A model generated the notes under the pieces. It did not search any database and was not told where the DNA came from. It saw only the letters and a program-made list of their open reading frames with translations. Positions 29,739-37,399 of a stretch of DNA of 64,000 nt are shown here, in pieces. Source of the stretch: Gammaproteobacteria bacterium Ga0074134 (GTDB taxonomy: Bacteria > Pseudomonadota > Gammaproteobacteria > Ga0077554 > Ga007554); assembly GCA_001464965.1 (NCBI GenBank), contig LNEJ01000072.1, positions 1 to 64,000 of the forward strand. Reading direction: 5' to 3'. Both the position numbers and the translations under genes were made by a program. How positions within the stretch are numbered: the stretch's first letter is position 1; every line of letters starts with the position of its first letter.

Positions 29739-31784
29739 ATGAGTCATCCGATCGACAACAGGCTGCGCCCCGCCGTGGAATTCATTCCCGCGGTGGTGTC
29801 CACCGGCTGCATGGCGCTGGCGCTTTCCGAACCCGGCATGTTTCTCATGCCGCCCATCGTTGCCACGGCCGCGGCAGCGGGCTTTACAGGCCTGGCGGCC
29901 TGGCGCGCCAGCCAGGGTCTGGACGTGCTGCGCTACCGCCGCAACCTGCGGCGCCTGCCGCGCTACAGCCTGGCGGCGCCCGGCATCCCCGTATCACGCA
30001 GCACCCTGTTCCTGGGACGCGGCTTCCGCTGGCATCAGACCCATACCCAGCGGGTATTTCAGGCGCGGGAGCCGGAATCCGCGCTGTGGGTGCGCCCCGG
30101 CAGGCTGTACCGCGCCGCCCGGCAACTGGAGATCGGGCTGGAAGATTCGCGCCTGCTGGGGCGGGTATGTGCGCTGACCTCCTGGGACAGTCCGCTGAAT
30201 CCCATCCGCCCGCTGCCGCCGGTGGGCGGCGATCCCATGCTGCATGGCGTGGGCATGGAGGATGAGCAGGACGTGCACCTGCCGCTGGGCGAGCGCGTCG
30301 GCCACGCTCTGGTGCTGGGCACCACGCGCGTCGGCAAGACGCGGCTGGCGGAGCTGCTGATCACCCAGGACATCCGGCGCGGCGATGTGGTGATCGTGTT
30401 CGACCCCAAGGGCGACAAGGATTTGCTCAGACGCGTCTATGCCGAGGCAAAGCGTGCTGGCCGGCTGGATGAACTGTACATCTTCCATCTGGGGTACCCG
30501 GACATTTCCTGCCGCTACAACCCGGTGGGCGATTTCGGGCGCATCACCGAGGTGGCCGGGCGGACGACGGGGCCTTTGCCCGCCGAGGGCAGCTCGGCGG
30601 CGTTCAAGGCATTTGCGTGGCGCTTCACCAACTCGATCGCACGCGCCCTGGTGGCGCTCGGGCGCAAGCCCGATTACGGCCTGATCATGCGCTACGTGAC
30701 CAACATCGAGGCGCTGTTCATCGAGTACGCCGAACACTGGCTGGATCGTAGCGGACCACAGGACTGGCGGGCTATGGTCCAGAAAATCGAGGGTGCGGTG
30801 GGAAAAAACCGGGATCTGCTCCAGACTTACAAGGGGCGAGGCCACCACGCCATCGCCCTGGCGGAGTACCTGCTCAGCATGAACCATTATGATCCCGTCC
30901 TGGACAGCCTGCGCGGGGCATTCACCTATGACCGCACCTACTTCGACAAGATCACCGCTTCACTGCTGCCGCTGCTGGAGAAACTCACCGCCGGCAGGAC
31001 GGCCGAACTGCTGGCGCCGGATTATACGGATACCGGCGACGGGCGGCCCATCCTCGACTGGAAGCAGGTGATCCGCCGCCGCGGCATCGTCTATGTGGGG
31101 CTGGACGCCCTCTCCGACCCCGAAGTGGCCTCGGCGGTGGGCAACGCGATGTTCGCCGACCTCACCTCGGTCGCCGGCCATCTGTACAAGTTCGGACAGG
31201 AGCACGGCCTGCCGCCGCTGTCCGGCGATGCCAGCGGGGCGCTTCCCCGCCTAGCGATCCACGCCGACGAATTCAACGAGCTGGTCGGCGACGAATTCGT
31301 GCCGATGGTCAACAAGGCGGGCGGGGCAGGGTACCAGGTGACGGTCTACACTCAGACCATCTCCGACATCGAGGCGCGCTTCGGCAGCCGCGCCAAGGCG
31401 GGCCAGGTCATCGGCAATCTCGGCACCCTGATCATGCTCCGCGTCAAGAACGTCGAGACCGCCAGGATACTCACGGACCAGCTTCCCACGGTCCGGGTGA
31501 TCAAGAAGATTGCCGCCAGCGGCACCACCGACAGCAACGACCCTTCGAGCAGTTCGGAGTTCACGTCGCGCAACGAGGACCGCCTGACGGAAACGGAGGC
31601 GGACATGCTGTCCCCGGCCGACCTCGTTCAGCTGCCCAAGGGGCAGGCCTTCGCCCTGCTGGAAGGCGGCCAGTTGTGGAAGCTGCGCATTCCGCTGGCG
31701 GACAACCGGGACGACCCCTGCTGGCCGCGGGATGTGGAGAGCATCGTGGCCGAACTGGCGCGGCGCTACCGGAGGGCCGCGTAA
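29739..31784 (+). CDS. traD: Conjugative coupling protein TraD
   Basis: A 681-aa ATPase of the VirD4/TraG family that brings the relaxase-DNA complex to the secretion channel. Two N-terminal hydrophobic stretches (about 13-30 and 37-55) anchor it in the inner membrane. Walker A is GTTRVGKT (194-201), and Walker B-like FDPKGDKDLL follows; LAIHADEFNELV contains the second acidic motif. It belongs to the ICE/SXT type of TraD (the long central segment with RFTNSIARALVALGRKPDYGLI), rather than F TraD. The start ATG has AGGAGGGAAGG upstream. Its stop overlaps the DUF4400 start. Confidence 0.95.
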   Translation: MSHPIDNRLRPAVEFIPAVVSTGCMALALSEPGMFLMPPIVATAAAAGFTGLAAWRASQGLDVLRYRRNLRRLPRYSLAAPGIPVSRSTLFLGRGFRWHQTHTQRVFQAREPESALWVRPGRLYRAARQLEIGLEDSRLLGRVCALTSWDSPLNPIRPLPPVGGDPMLHGVGMEDEQDVHLPLGERVGHALVLGTTRVGKTRLAELLITQDIRRGDVVIVFDPKGDKDLLRRVYAEAKRAGRLDELYIFHLGYPDISCRYNPVGDFGRITEVAGRTTGPLPAEGSSAAFKAFAWRFTNSIARALVALGRKPDYGLIMRYVTNIEALFIEYAEHWLDRSGPQDWRAMVQKIEGAVGKNRDLLQTYKGRGHHAIALAEYLLSMNHYDPVLDSLRGAFTYDRTYFDKITASLLPLLEKLTAGRTAELLAPDYTDTGDGRPILDWKQVIRRRGIVYVGLDALSDPEVASAVGNAMFADLTSVAGHLYKFGQEHGLPPLSGDASGALPRLAIHADEFNELVGDEFVPMVNKAGGAGYQVTVYTQTISDIEARFGSRAKAGQVIGNLGTLIMLRVKNVETARILTDQLPTVRVIKKIAASGTTDSNDPSSSSEFTSRNEDRLTETEADMLSPADLVQLPKGQAFALLEGGQLWKLRIPLADNRDDPCWPRDVESIVAELARRYRRAA

Positions 31785-32482
31785 TGGCGGGCGATACCCG
31801 CCGCGTGGACCGTGGCCTGCTCTGGATATTGCTGAAGTGGTTCCTGCTGTGGATCCCGCTGCTGGTGATCGTGGTAGATATGGTCTGTGTCTTCATGGTG
31901 TGGAAGCCGGACGGCGTGGCGCGGCTGCGCGGGGTCTTGGCGCAGGATCTGCAATACATCGGCGTGACGCTGGACGGCGCGGCGGCGGACCGGCCGGCGG
32001 AATTCGCGGTGAAGACGGCGGATACCTTGTACAGGGGGGCGTTCGTCGTTACCGGCATCGACGGCCTGGCGCGCCGCTATGCGACTCCGCCGGCGCCGGA
32101 CGCCGAGACTGGAGAGCGCATATTCCGTCCTCTCTTCGTCGATGCCTGGCCGGTCATTGAAGCGCTGATGGTGATCGTGCAGCTGTATGGCGTGCGGCTG
32201 GCCGTGCTGGCGCTGTCCCTGCCGCTCTTTGCGCTGACCGCGGCCGCGGGCGCGGCGGACGGCGGCATGGCCTGGTATCTGCGCCGGGTTGGCGGAGGAC
32301 GCGAATCGGCCTATCTGTATCATCGCTTCAAGCGCCTCATTTTACTGAGCCTTATCGGTGTGACGGGCATCTACCTCGTGGCGCCCATATCGCTCGATCC
32401 CCGCATGGTCATCCTGCCGTTCGCGGCGGCCTTCGGGATCGCGGCACGCATGAGCATCGCGTTGTTTAAGAAATACCTATAG
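31784..32482 (+). CDS. ICE membrane protein, DUF4400 family
   Basis: A 232-aa inner-membrane protein with four hydrophobic segments (about 10-36, 121-150 twice, and two near the C-terminus, ILLSLIGVTGIYLVAPI and VILPFAAAFGIAARMSIALF). It follows traD in a TAATG overlap; the same order is found in SXT-like elements and other ICEs. In those it is called an integrating conjugative element membrane protein; the role is unknown but probably helps DNA delivery. It is a family assignment from position and topology. Confidence 0.85.
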   Translation: MAGDTRRVDRGLLWILLKWFLLWIPLLVIVVDMVCVFMVWKPDGVARLRGVLAQDLQYIGVTLDGAAADRPAEFAVKTADTLYRGAFVVTGIDGLARRYATPPAPDAETGERIFRPLFVDAWPVIEALMVIVQLYGVRLAVLALSLPLFALTAAAGAADGGMAWYLRRVGGGRESAYLYHRFKRLILLSLIGVTGIYLVAPISLDPRMVILPFAAAFGIAARMSIALFKKYL

Positions 32483-32492
32483 TCGAATTCCC

Positions 32493-32951
32493 CTACACTT
32501 TCAGGTGGGGCACGGTGCCCCACTTGCCTGCTCCTGAGCAGTTTGCGAAGAGTCCCTTGTTGGTGCTCGGTTCCATACCATTGTCGTTATGGTCTTCACC
32601 GTCCGCGTCTTCAAGAATGGCGGGCAGGCGCTCAAGCAGTTGCGGCAAGGCTGTCTGCACCGTGTCCCACACAACATCCAGGTTGATGTCGAAGTAGCCG
32701 TGCGCGATGCGGTTGCGCATACCTTTCATGTTTCGCCATGGCACGTCCGGGTGCTGATCAAGGAACGTTTCGTGATCTTTCAAGAGTTTGGTCGCAGTCT
32801 CTCCAATGATGACGATGTTCAGGATCACGGCTTGTTGGGTGCGCTTGTCGGCAAGGAAGTCGTCCTTGCACATACCTTCAATGTAGCTTTATGCCTGCTG
32901 GGTGGCTTCCAGCATGTGGTTGAGGTAATCAGGGAGGCGGCACCCGCTCAT
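32493..32951 (-). pseudogene. hepT: HEPN toxin (HepT/DUF86) interrupted by a stop codon
   Basis: HepT is the RNase-type toxin of the MNT/HEPN module. The coding frame starts at ATG 32951 in an ATGA overlap with the MNT gene: SGCRLPDYLNHMLEATQQA, then TAA at 32891-32889, then SYIEGMCKDDFLADKRTQQAV. The HEPN signature RNRIAHGYF is intact. The stop can be a single-base change of a leucine codon (TTA). Translation could restart at the ATG of MCKDDF (32873), giving 126 residues without the first helix, so an active form is not excluded. The last residues, GKWGTVPHLKV, are encoded by the palindromic unit at 32503. Confidence 0.8.
32503..32525. repeat. Palindrome 3, copy of the one upstream of traD
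   Basis: Arms GTGGGGCAC (32505-32513) and GTGCCCCAC (32515-32523) around one G. It differs from the unit at 29687 by the centre base. It lies just after the DUF4400 stop and overlaps the 3' end of hepT on the other strand. Confidence 0.85.
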
Positions 32952-33238
32952 ACCGGGCTGGCCTCCGCAAGTATTTGGTCGCGGTACTTCGGCGGCAGGT
33001 CGCCAGGAGTCAGCAGATCGACTGGCACGCCAAGCAATTCTTCCAGTTCGACTTGCAGGCCACCAAGGTCGAACAGGGTAGTGCCGGGCAAAGCGTCCAC
33101 CAGCAAATCAAGGTCACTGCCGTCGCGGTCGTCGCCGTGCAGAACGGAGCCGAACACACGCGGGTTTGCAGTGCGAAAGCGGCTTGCCGCATCGCGCACA
33201 GCATTGCGTTTCTGATCAAGGGCAACTGAAGGCTTCAT
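32948..33238 (-). CDS. mntA: MNT nucleotidyltransferase antitoxin
   Basis: A 96-aa minimal nucleotidyltransferase. The motif GSVLHGDDRDGSDLDLLVD (GSx10DxD) is intact. In MNT/HEPN modules the MNT protein AMPylates and so neutralises HepT. Start ATG 33238 is chosen by fold start; upstream codons are less likely. Its partner is broken at codon 20, so the module may be decaying. Confidence 0.9.
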   Translation of the reverse strand: MKPSVALDQKRNAVRDAASRFRTANPRVFGSVLHGDDRDGSDLDLLVDALPGTTLFDLGGLQVELEELLGVPVDLLTPGDLPPKYRDQILAEASPV

Positions 33239-33428
33239 GCGAGACTCCCACAACATAATCCGGTTTCATGATAGCGTGACGGCTGGGGCATTGCAAAATA
33301 TGGGTGTCGGTTTTTTCTGCCACCCGCTGACCGCCCCCGATGTCTTGCTGAACGGTTTAACACAGGTTTCGGGCTGGCTGACTAACGCCATGACCCAAAG
33401 TACAAATGAAAAAACACAAGGAGGGGGT

Positions 33429-34406
33429 ATGGATATTAGTGATCTTCAAGGGGCAACGATTTCCAGCTTGTCGGAAATCTTCCTCAGTGAAACGGTGTTG
33501 CGCCCACCGTCCATCCGGCAATACCGGCTGGTCGCCAAGCTCTTCATCGACGCGGAAGGCGACCTGCCGATCTCGAAGGTCGACCGTGCCGCAGTGATCC
33601 GCTTCAGGAATCAGGTACTGGCCCGCGCCTCTTCGGTGACCTTCAACAACTATCGCAGACATCTGCGCACGCTATGGAACTTCGCCATCCGCCACCAACT
33701 GCTCGCAACGAACCCATTCGCCGATGTGCGCCCCGCCCCGGAACCGCGCAAGCGAAAGAAAACGATCACCGCTGACGGTTTGAACTATGTGCTCGACTTT
33801 TTACGACAGGAAGCGTCCAAGCCGCTTTCCGATCAGAAACGTCTCAAGCCGGCCTGGTTCTGGCTGATCGTCGTGCAACTGCTGTATGCGACGGGCATCC
33901 GGCGGCGCCAGTTGGTCGAGCTGCGCTGGGGGCACCTCGATTTCGCCCAGGGCATCCTGCTGCTTGTCGCCGAGGGCAGCAAAAACTATCGGGAATGGTC
34001 GATTCCCATACCACAACACCTCATCGAGCCGTTGGCGATACTGCGGCGATGCACGATTGATCGAATCGGCACAAGCAACATCGGCGCGCACCAAATTTTC
34101 AATGTCACGCTGTTCAACCCAAAGTATCAGGGCGACCGGCTGACCGTGGATCATGTTCACGCATTTTTCAGGCACCTCTCAAAGGCGACGGGTGTATGTA
34201 TCACGCCACACCGGCTGAGACACACCATTGCGACGAACCTGGCCAACCACCCTTGTGCCAACATGAGATCCGTGCAGGAACTGCTGGGGCACACCGATTT
34301 GCGCACCACGCTGGAATATTACGTGGAAACCGATGTGGAACATCTGCGCAAGATGATCGAGGAAGTCACCCAGAAAACAATCGCTCAAGAAAAGCTTGCG
34401 ATTTGA
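33429..34406 (+). CDS. int: Tyrosine site-specific recombinase (element 1 integrase)
   Basis: A 325-aa tyrosine recombinase with an N-terminal SAM-like core-binding domain (residues about 10-115) and the catalytic domain. Catalytic residues are visible: Arg in TGIRRRQLVELRW, His-x-x-Arg in TPHRLRHTIATNL, His in LLGHTDLRTTLEYY, and the nucleophile Tyr at the end of that motif. The ATG at 33429 has AAGGAGGGGG directly upstream. It lies 98 bp from the tRNA-Lys 3' half, which fits an integrase gene beside its attachment site. Confidence 0.9.
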   Translation: MDISDLQGATISSLSEIFLSETVLRPPSIRQYRLVAKLFIDAEGDLPISKVDRAAVIRFRNQVLARASSVTFNNYRRHLRTLWNFAIRHQLLATNPFADVRPAPEPRKRKKTITADGLNYVLDFLRQEASKPLSDQKRLKPAWFWLIVVQLLYATGIRRRQLVELRWGHLDFAQGILLLVAEGSKNYREWSIPIPQHLIEPLAILRRCTIDRIGTSNIGAHQIFNVTLFNPKYQGDRLTVDHVHAFFRHLSKATGVCITPHRLRHTIATNLANHPCANMRSVQELLGHTDLRTTLEYYVETDVEHLRKMIEEVTQKTIAQEKLAI

Positions 34407-34504
34407 GCGATACTCGTGTAAAAGTCACCGCATGGAATTTTTAAATGCCTGTGGGAGCGGGATTTGCTTTTTATGGCCCTTCCCTCGTCATCTTTTGAGA
34501 CAAC

Positions 34505-34549
34505 CTCTTAATCAGTAGGTCGTAGGTTCAAGTCCTACACGGCCCACCA
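34505..34549 (+). repeat. att direct repeat, tRNA-Lys(CUU) 3' half, copy A
   Basis: A 45-bp sequence equal to bases 32 to 76 of a tRNA: anticodon loop CTCTTAA (anticodon CUU, lysine), 3' half of the anticodon stem TCAGT, a complete T-arm GTAGG-TTCAAGT-CCTAC, acceptor end ACGGCCC and ACCA. The identical copy is at 43210-43254. The sequence before it does not contain the tRNA 5' half, so this is an attachment site, not a functional tRNA gene. Confidence 0.92.
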
Positions 34550-34593
34550 ATTTAATCAATAGGTTATAAAAATTGCCATTTTGCGGCAGAGGG

Positions 34594-34616
34594 ATTAGTA
34601 GGAAAATAGTAGGAAG
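34594..34616. repeat. TAGTAGGAA repeats near the left att
   Basis: ATTAGTAGGAAAA at 34594-34606, then ATAGTAGGAAG at 34606-34616. The same TAGTAGGA core occurs three times next to the integrase gene at the other end (43068-43184). Probable integrase arm-type binding sites. Confidence 0.65.
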
Positions 34617-34750
34617 CAGGAACAAAATGCCCGACACTGGGCGGGAACATTTTCCCGACAACATGCTGCTAGAGTGTGTGGCGGTTTATCTTGATTGTTC
34701 GGCTTGACCGAACGCCGTAACAGGTAAAACCTGAATTTTGGCTTCCTCCC

Positions 34751-36298
34751 TTATGGCAGAATAAGCGCGTTGAAGTATCTTTCTGCACGTTCCGGGTCGA
34801 GCTTGCGTAGCGTCTGGTAAATCTCACGAACCTTGCCGCGATTACCCTGAATACTGTAGGAAAAACCGAGGAAGTACCAGGCCATCGTATGCTTCGGGTT
34901 GATGCGCAGCGCTTTACGGTAGGCATCAATCTCCTTGTCAGTTTGGTTGATCTGACCGTAGGTAATACCGAGGTAGTACCAGGTATTCACATCCTCCGGG
35001 TTGATGCGCAGCGCTTCAAGGTAAGCCGCAATCTCCTTGTCATATTGCTTAAGCTTACCGTAGGTAGCGCCGAGGTCGTACCAGACGTCCGCATGCTCCG
35101 GATCAATGCGCAGCGCCTCACGGTAGGCCTCAATCGCCTTGTCATATTGCTTGAGCTTACCGTAGGTAGCGCCGAGGTCGTACCAGACGTCCGAATGCTC
35201 CGGATCAATGCGCAGCGCCTCACGGTAGGCCTCAATCGCCTTGTCAGTTTGGTCGATCTGACTGTAGGTAGCGCCGAGGTCGTACCAGGCATTCACATCC
35301 TCCGGGTCGATGCGCAGCGCCTCCCGGTAGGCATCAATCGCCCTGTCATGCTGATTGAGCTTACCGTAGGCATTACCGAGGTAGTGCCAGGCATTCACAT
35401 CCTCCGGGTCGATGCGCAGCGCCTCCCGGTAGGCATCAATCGCCCTGTCATGCTGATTGAGCTTACCGTAGGCATTACCGAGCCAGTACCAGGCATCCGC
35501 ATCCCCCGGGCGGGCTTTTACCCATTTTTTGCTGTAAGCAAGCAGCCCTGGCCCGTCTTGCTTTTCCTCCAGCGCCCACGCTTTAGTCATCCACGCAATG
35601 ACGCTATCGGTTGCGGGCTTGGCGGGTGCGGCCTGTTTGGGCAATGGGGCCACAGCGCGCTTGGGCAATTCGGCAATCCACGCCGCAGGCAGTGCAAAAT
35701 TGAGATTTTGGCCTTCCGCAAAGTAGAAGGTGGTAATACCAATGAGTTGGCCGTTTTCATCAAACAGGCCACCGCCGCTGGAACCGGGAGAGATGGCCGC
35801 CGTGGTCTGGATGTACTGAGCGCCGTCCAAATCCCGCAGGCTGGAGATCAAGCCTTCGCTGATGGTGAGTTCAAGCCCCTGGGGCGCGCCGATGGCATAC
35901 ACGCGCTGGCCGGTTTTGAGCTTACTGATAGTGATGGTTGCAGGCAGGCCTTTAAACCCCGTGACGTCGAGTTGACACAAGTCCCGGTCAATATCCTGAT
36001 AACGCAGCGAGGCGGGCTGGGGCTGATTACCCTTTTGATTGCTCTGGCGAATCGTGAAGGTCTTGCCGTCTTTGATGACATGGCAGTTGGTAATGACCTG
36101 GCCGGGGGCGATGATCACGCCGCTGCCAAAGCTGATGGCCTCACCCTTGGCCCCGGACACTTCGACCACCACGATGCTTGAAGCCACCTGGCGGAACACC
36201 TCTTCCGGCGAGCCTGCCATGAGAGGGGCACTGAAAGACATTCCGAGAGGTAAAACCAAAAGAATGGCGTGGCGTAGGCGCATACTCTTTTCCTGCAT
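34751..36298 (-). CDS. Secreted trypsin-like protease with seven C-terminal TPRs
   Basis: A 515-aa protein. A signal peptide (MRLRHAILLVLPLGMSFSAPLMAG) is followed by an S1C/HtrA-like serine protease domain (about 32-230): FGSGVIIAPGQVITNCHVI with His73, DIDRDLCQL with Asp106, and SPGSSGGGLFD with Ser174. No PDZ domain is seen. From about 265 to the end are seven 34-residue tetratricopeptide repeats, the first two nearly identical in protein and DNA. It would act in the periplasm, with the TPRs binding partners. The ATG at 36298 has AGGAA upstream; the ATG at 36283 is a shorter option. As cargo it may act on host envelope proteins. Confidence 0.9.
   Translation of the reverse strand: MQEKSMRLRHAILLVLPLGMSFSAPLMAGSPEEVFRQVASSIVVVEVSGAKGEAISFGSGVIIAPGQVITNCHVIKDGKTFTIRQSNQKGNQPQPASLRYQDIDRDLCQLDVTGFKGLPATITISKLKTGQRVYAIGAPQGLELTISEGLISSLRDLDGAQYIQTTAAISPGSSGGGLFDENGQLIGITTFYFAEGQNLNFALPAAWIAELPKRAVAPLPKQAAPAKPATDSVIAWMTKAWALEEKQDGPGLLAYSKKWVKARPGDADAWYWLGNAYGKLNQHDRAIDAYREALRIDPEDVNAWHYLGNAYGKLNQHDRAIDAYREALRIDPEDVNAWYDLGATYSQIDQTDKAIEAYREALRIDPEHSDVWYDLGATYGKLKQYDKAIEAYREALRIDPEHADVWYDLGATYGKLKQYDKEIAAYLEALRINPEDVNTWYYLGITYGQINQTDKEIDAYRKALRINPKHTMAWYFLGFSYSIQGNRGKVREIYQTLRKLDPERAERYFNALILP
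34890..35491. repeat. 102-bp tandem repeats in the TPR gene
   Basis: The TPR-coding segment is built of 102-bp units (34 codons). The units around 35288-35389 and 35390-35491 are almost identical, others diverge moderately, which suggests recent duplication and a chance of copy-number change. Confidence 0.8.
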
Positions 36299-36457
36299 TA
36301 TCGTTCCTGGTATGTGCAAGGAGTTCTACCGAGGGTGGCTTCTTCGTTGTGAAGAGCCATGTTATCAACACTGTAGCGCGGCCGGAAGAAATATTTATCG
36401 CCACCCGCCCCTTTTATCTTGACCAAACCCTGTAACGCGCCTGCGCGTATACGTCGG

Positions 36458-36793
36458 TTAATTCCCGTCTCTCGGCGTTATTCCCTGCACTGACCTTGCT
36501 GTAATCCTGCCGTCACGAAACTGCTTCAGATTGGCCAGCACCCTGGCTTTACCCTCAGGTGTTTTCGGGCCAGTGGACAACCCGCCGTGGAACTTGCACC
36601 GCTTTTTTCCGGGCAGGGGCTTGCACTGGCACGGCGTACCTTTGCGAGTTTTGGCGGCGCAGATCAGCTTGCCCTTGGCGTTCCTTGGTGGTGGTGGCTG
36701 CCCAAGGTGATGACGGCAATACCGTTTACCCGGTAACATGGATAACCGGCAGCGAAGGTTTCCGACGGTTTTTCCCCAGCAAGGCCACTTCAT
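36458..36793 (-). CDS. HGGxSTG-type cysteine-rich protein
   Basis: A 111-aa protein. Two related cysteine/histidine blocks are visible: WGKTVGNLRCRLSMLPGKRYCRHH and CAAKTRKGTPCQCKPLPGKKRCKFHGGLSTGPKTPEGKAR, the latter being the HGGxSTGPKT motif found in small proteins of prophages and islands. The C/H pattern suggests metal binding. The function is unknown; it lies between the protease and the replication module. The gaps on both sides (36299-36457 and 36794-36895) show nothing recognisable. Confidence 0.75.
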   Translation of the reverse strand: MKWPCWGKTVGNLRCRLSMLPGKRYCRHHLGQPPPPRNAKGKLICAAKTRKGTPCQCKPLPGKKRCKFHGGLSTGPKTPEGKARVLANLKQFRDGRITARSVQGITPRDGN

Positions 36794-36895
36794 GTTCCAA
36801 ACCTCAGGTCCTGCGCTCGCGGAATGTTTGTTAACCTGGGTGGTGGCGGACTCTCTGTTAACTCGCCTCGCGCGCGCAATTGGGCCGCCTGAACA

Positions 36896-37399
36896 TTAAC
36901 AAACCTTAGCATTTCTCAACAAGCGTAACTCACCGCGCGCGTGCAGTTGTGTTAGCTCTTCTTCGCCAGGCGATTCAACGCTTAAGCTGCTAACGCAGTG
37001 TCCCCGTTCCGTTGTCACCAATACACCGGCGACGGTGGTGCCGTGAATGCACAGGATGTCCCGGTTCTGTCTCACCCGTCCGGCAAAAACCTTCGCGTAA
37101 GCAGTTACGGTTTCCGGCGGAATGTCACCCGTTGCGATGTCCGCCAAATCATCGGCGGACAGCAGGGCGCGGAGCTTGCTGGTGGTTATGGGCAGGGTTT
37201 CGCGGGCTTGGGCAAGAATTGCGTCGACCTTCGCGGACTTTTGTAGTGCATCCACGATGCCGGGCTTATGTTCGCGGATGATCGGCAGCCAGCGGCTCAC
37301 CGCCGCGCCGTCGCCAGTCGCCTTGATGGTGCCAGCAGGGGAAAGCGCCAGCCTCACCCCGTCCGCTTGCGCCTCTCGGATGATGGTCGCCGGGGTCAT
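36896..37399 (-). CDS. Unknown protein with a TubC-like N-terminal segment
   Basis: A 167-aa protein. The N-terminal part, IIREAQADGVRLALSPAGTIKATGDGAAVSRWLPIIREHKPGIVDAL, resembles the TubC_N-like docking segment frequently seen in phage and island proteins next to primases. The rest is helical without a clear match. Its ATG overlaps the stop of the primase gene (ATGA), so it is part of the replication operon. Confidence 0.75.
   Translation of the reverse strand: MTPATIIREAQADGVRLALSPAGTIKATGDGAAVSRWLPIIREHKPGIVDALQKSAKVDAILAQARETLPITTSKLRALLSADDLADIATGDIPPETVTAYAKVFAGRVRQNRDILCIHGTTVAGVLVTTERGHCVSSLSVESPGEEELTQLHARGELRLLRNAKVC

Larger units (their letters stand above)
1..34549. mobile_element. 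Right-hand part of an ICE with F-type T4SS and MOBH relaxase
   Basis: The segment holds a near-complete F-type mating-pair-formation gene set, a MOBH relaxase, TraD, a DUF4400 membrane protein, an integrase and, at its right end, a 45-bp tRNA-Lys 3' half. This combination is that of an integrative and conjugative element; the presence of dsbC, an S26 peptidase and DUF4400 recalls the SXT/R391 and IncA/C backbones, while trbI and trbC are F-like. The left end is not in the window, so the total size is unknown and it is not certain that the 0 to 3.7 kb cargo belongs to the same unit. Three core tra genes look damaged or rearranged. Confidence 0.8.

Noticed and set aside
34505-34549. A functional tRNA-Lys gene
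   Set aside because: Only the 3' half (from the anticodon loop) is present at both copies.
34889-36181. A 430-codon plus-strand ORF opposite the protease-TPR gene
   Set aside because: It is a shadow caused by the periodic TPR codons; the minus-strand gene has all catalytic motifs.
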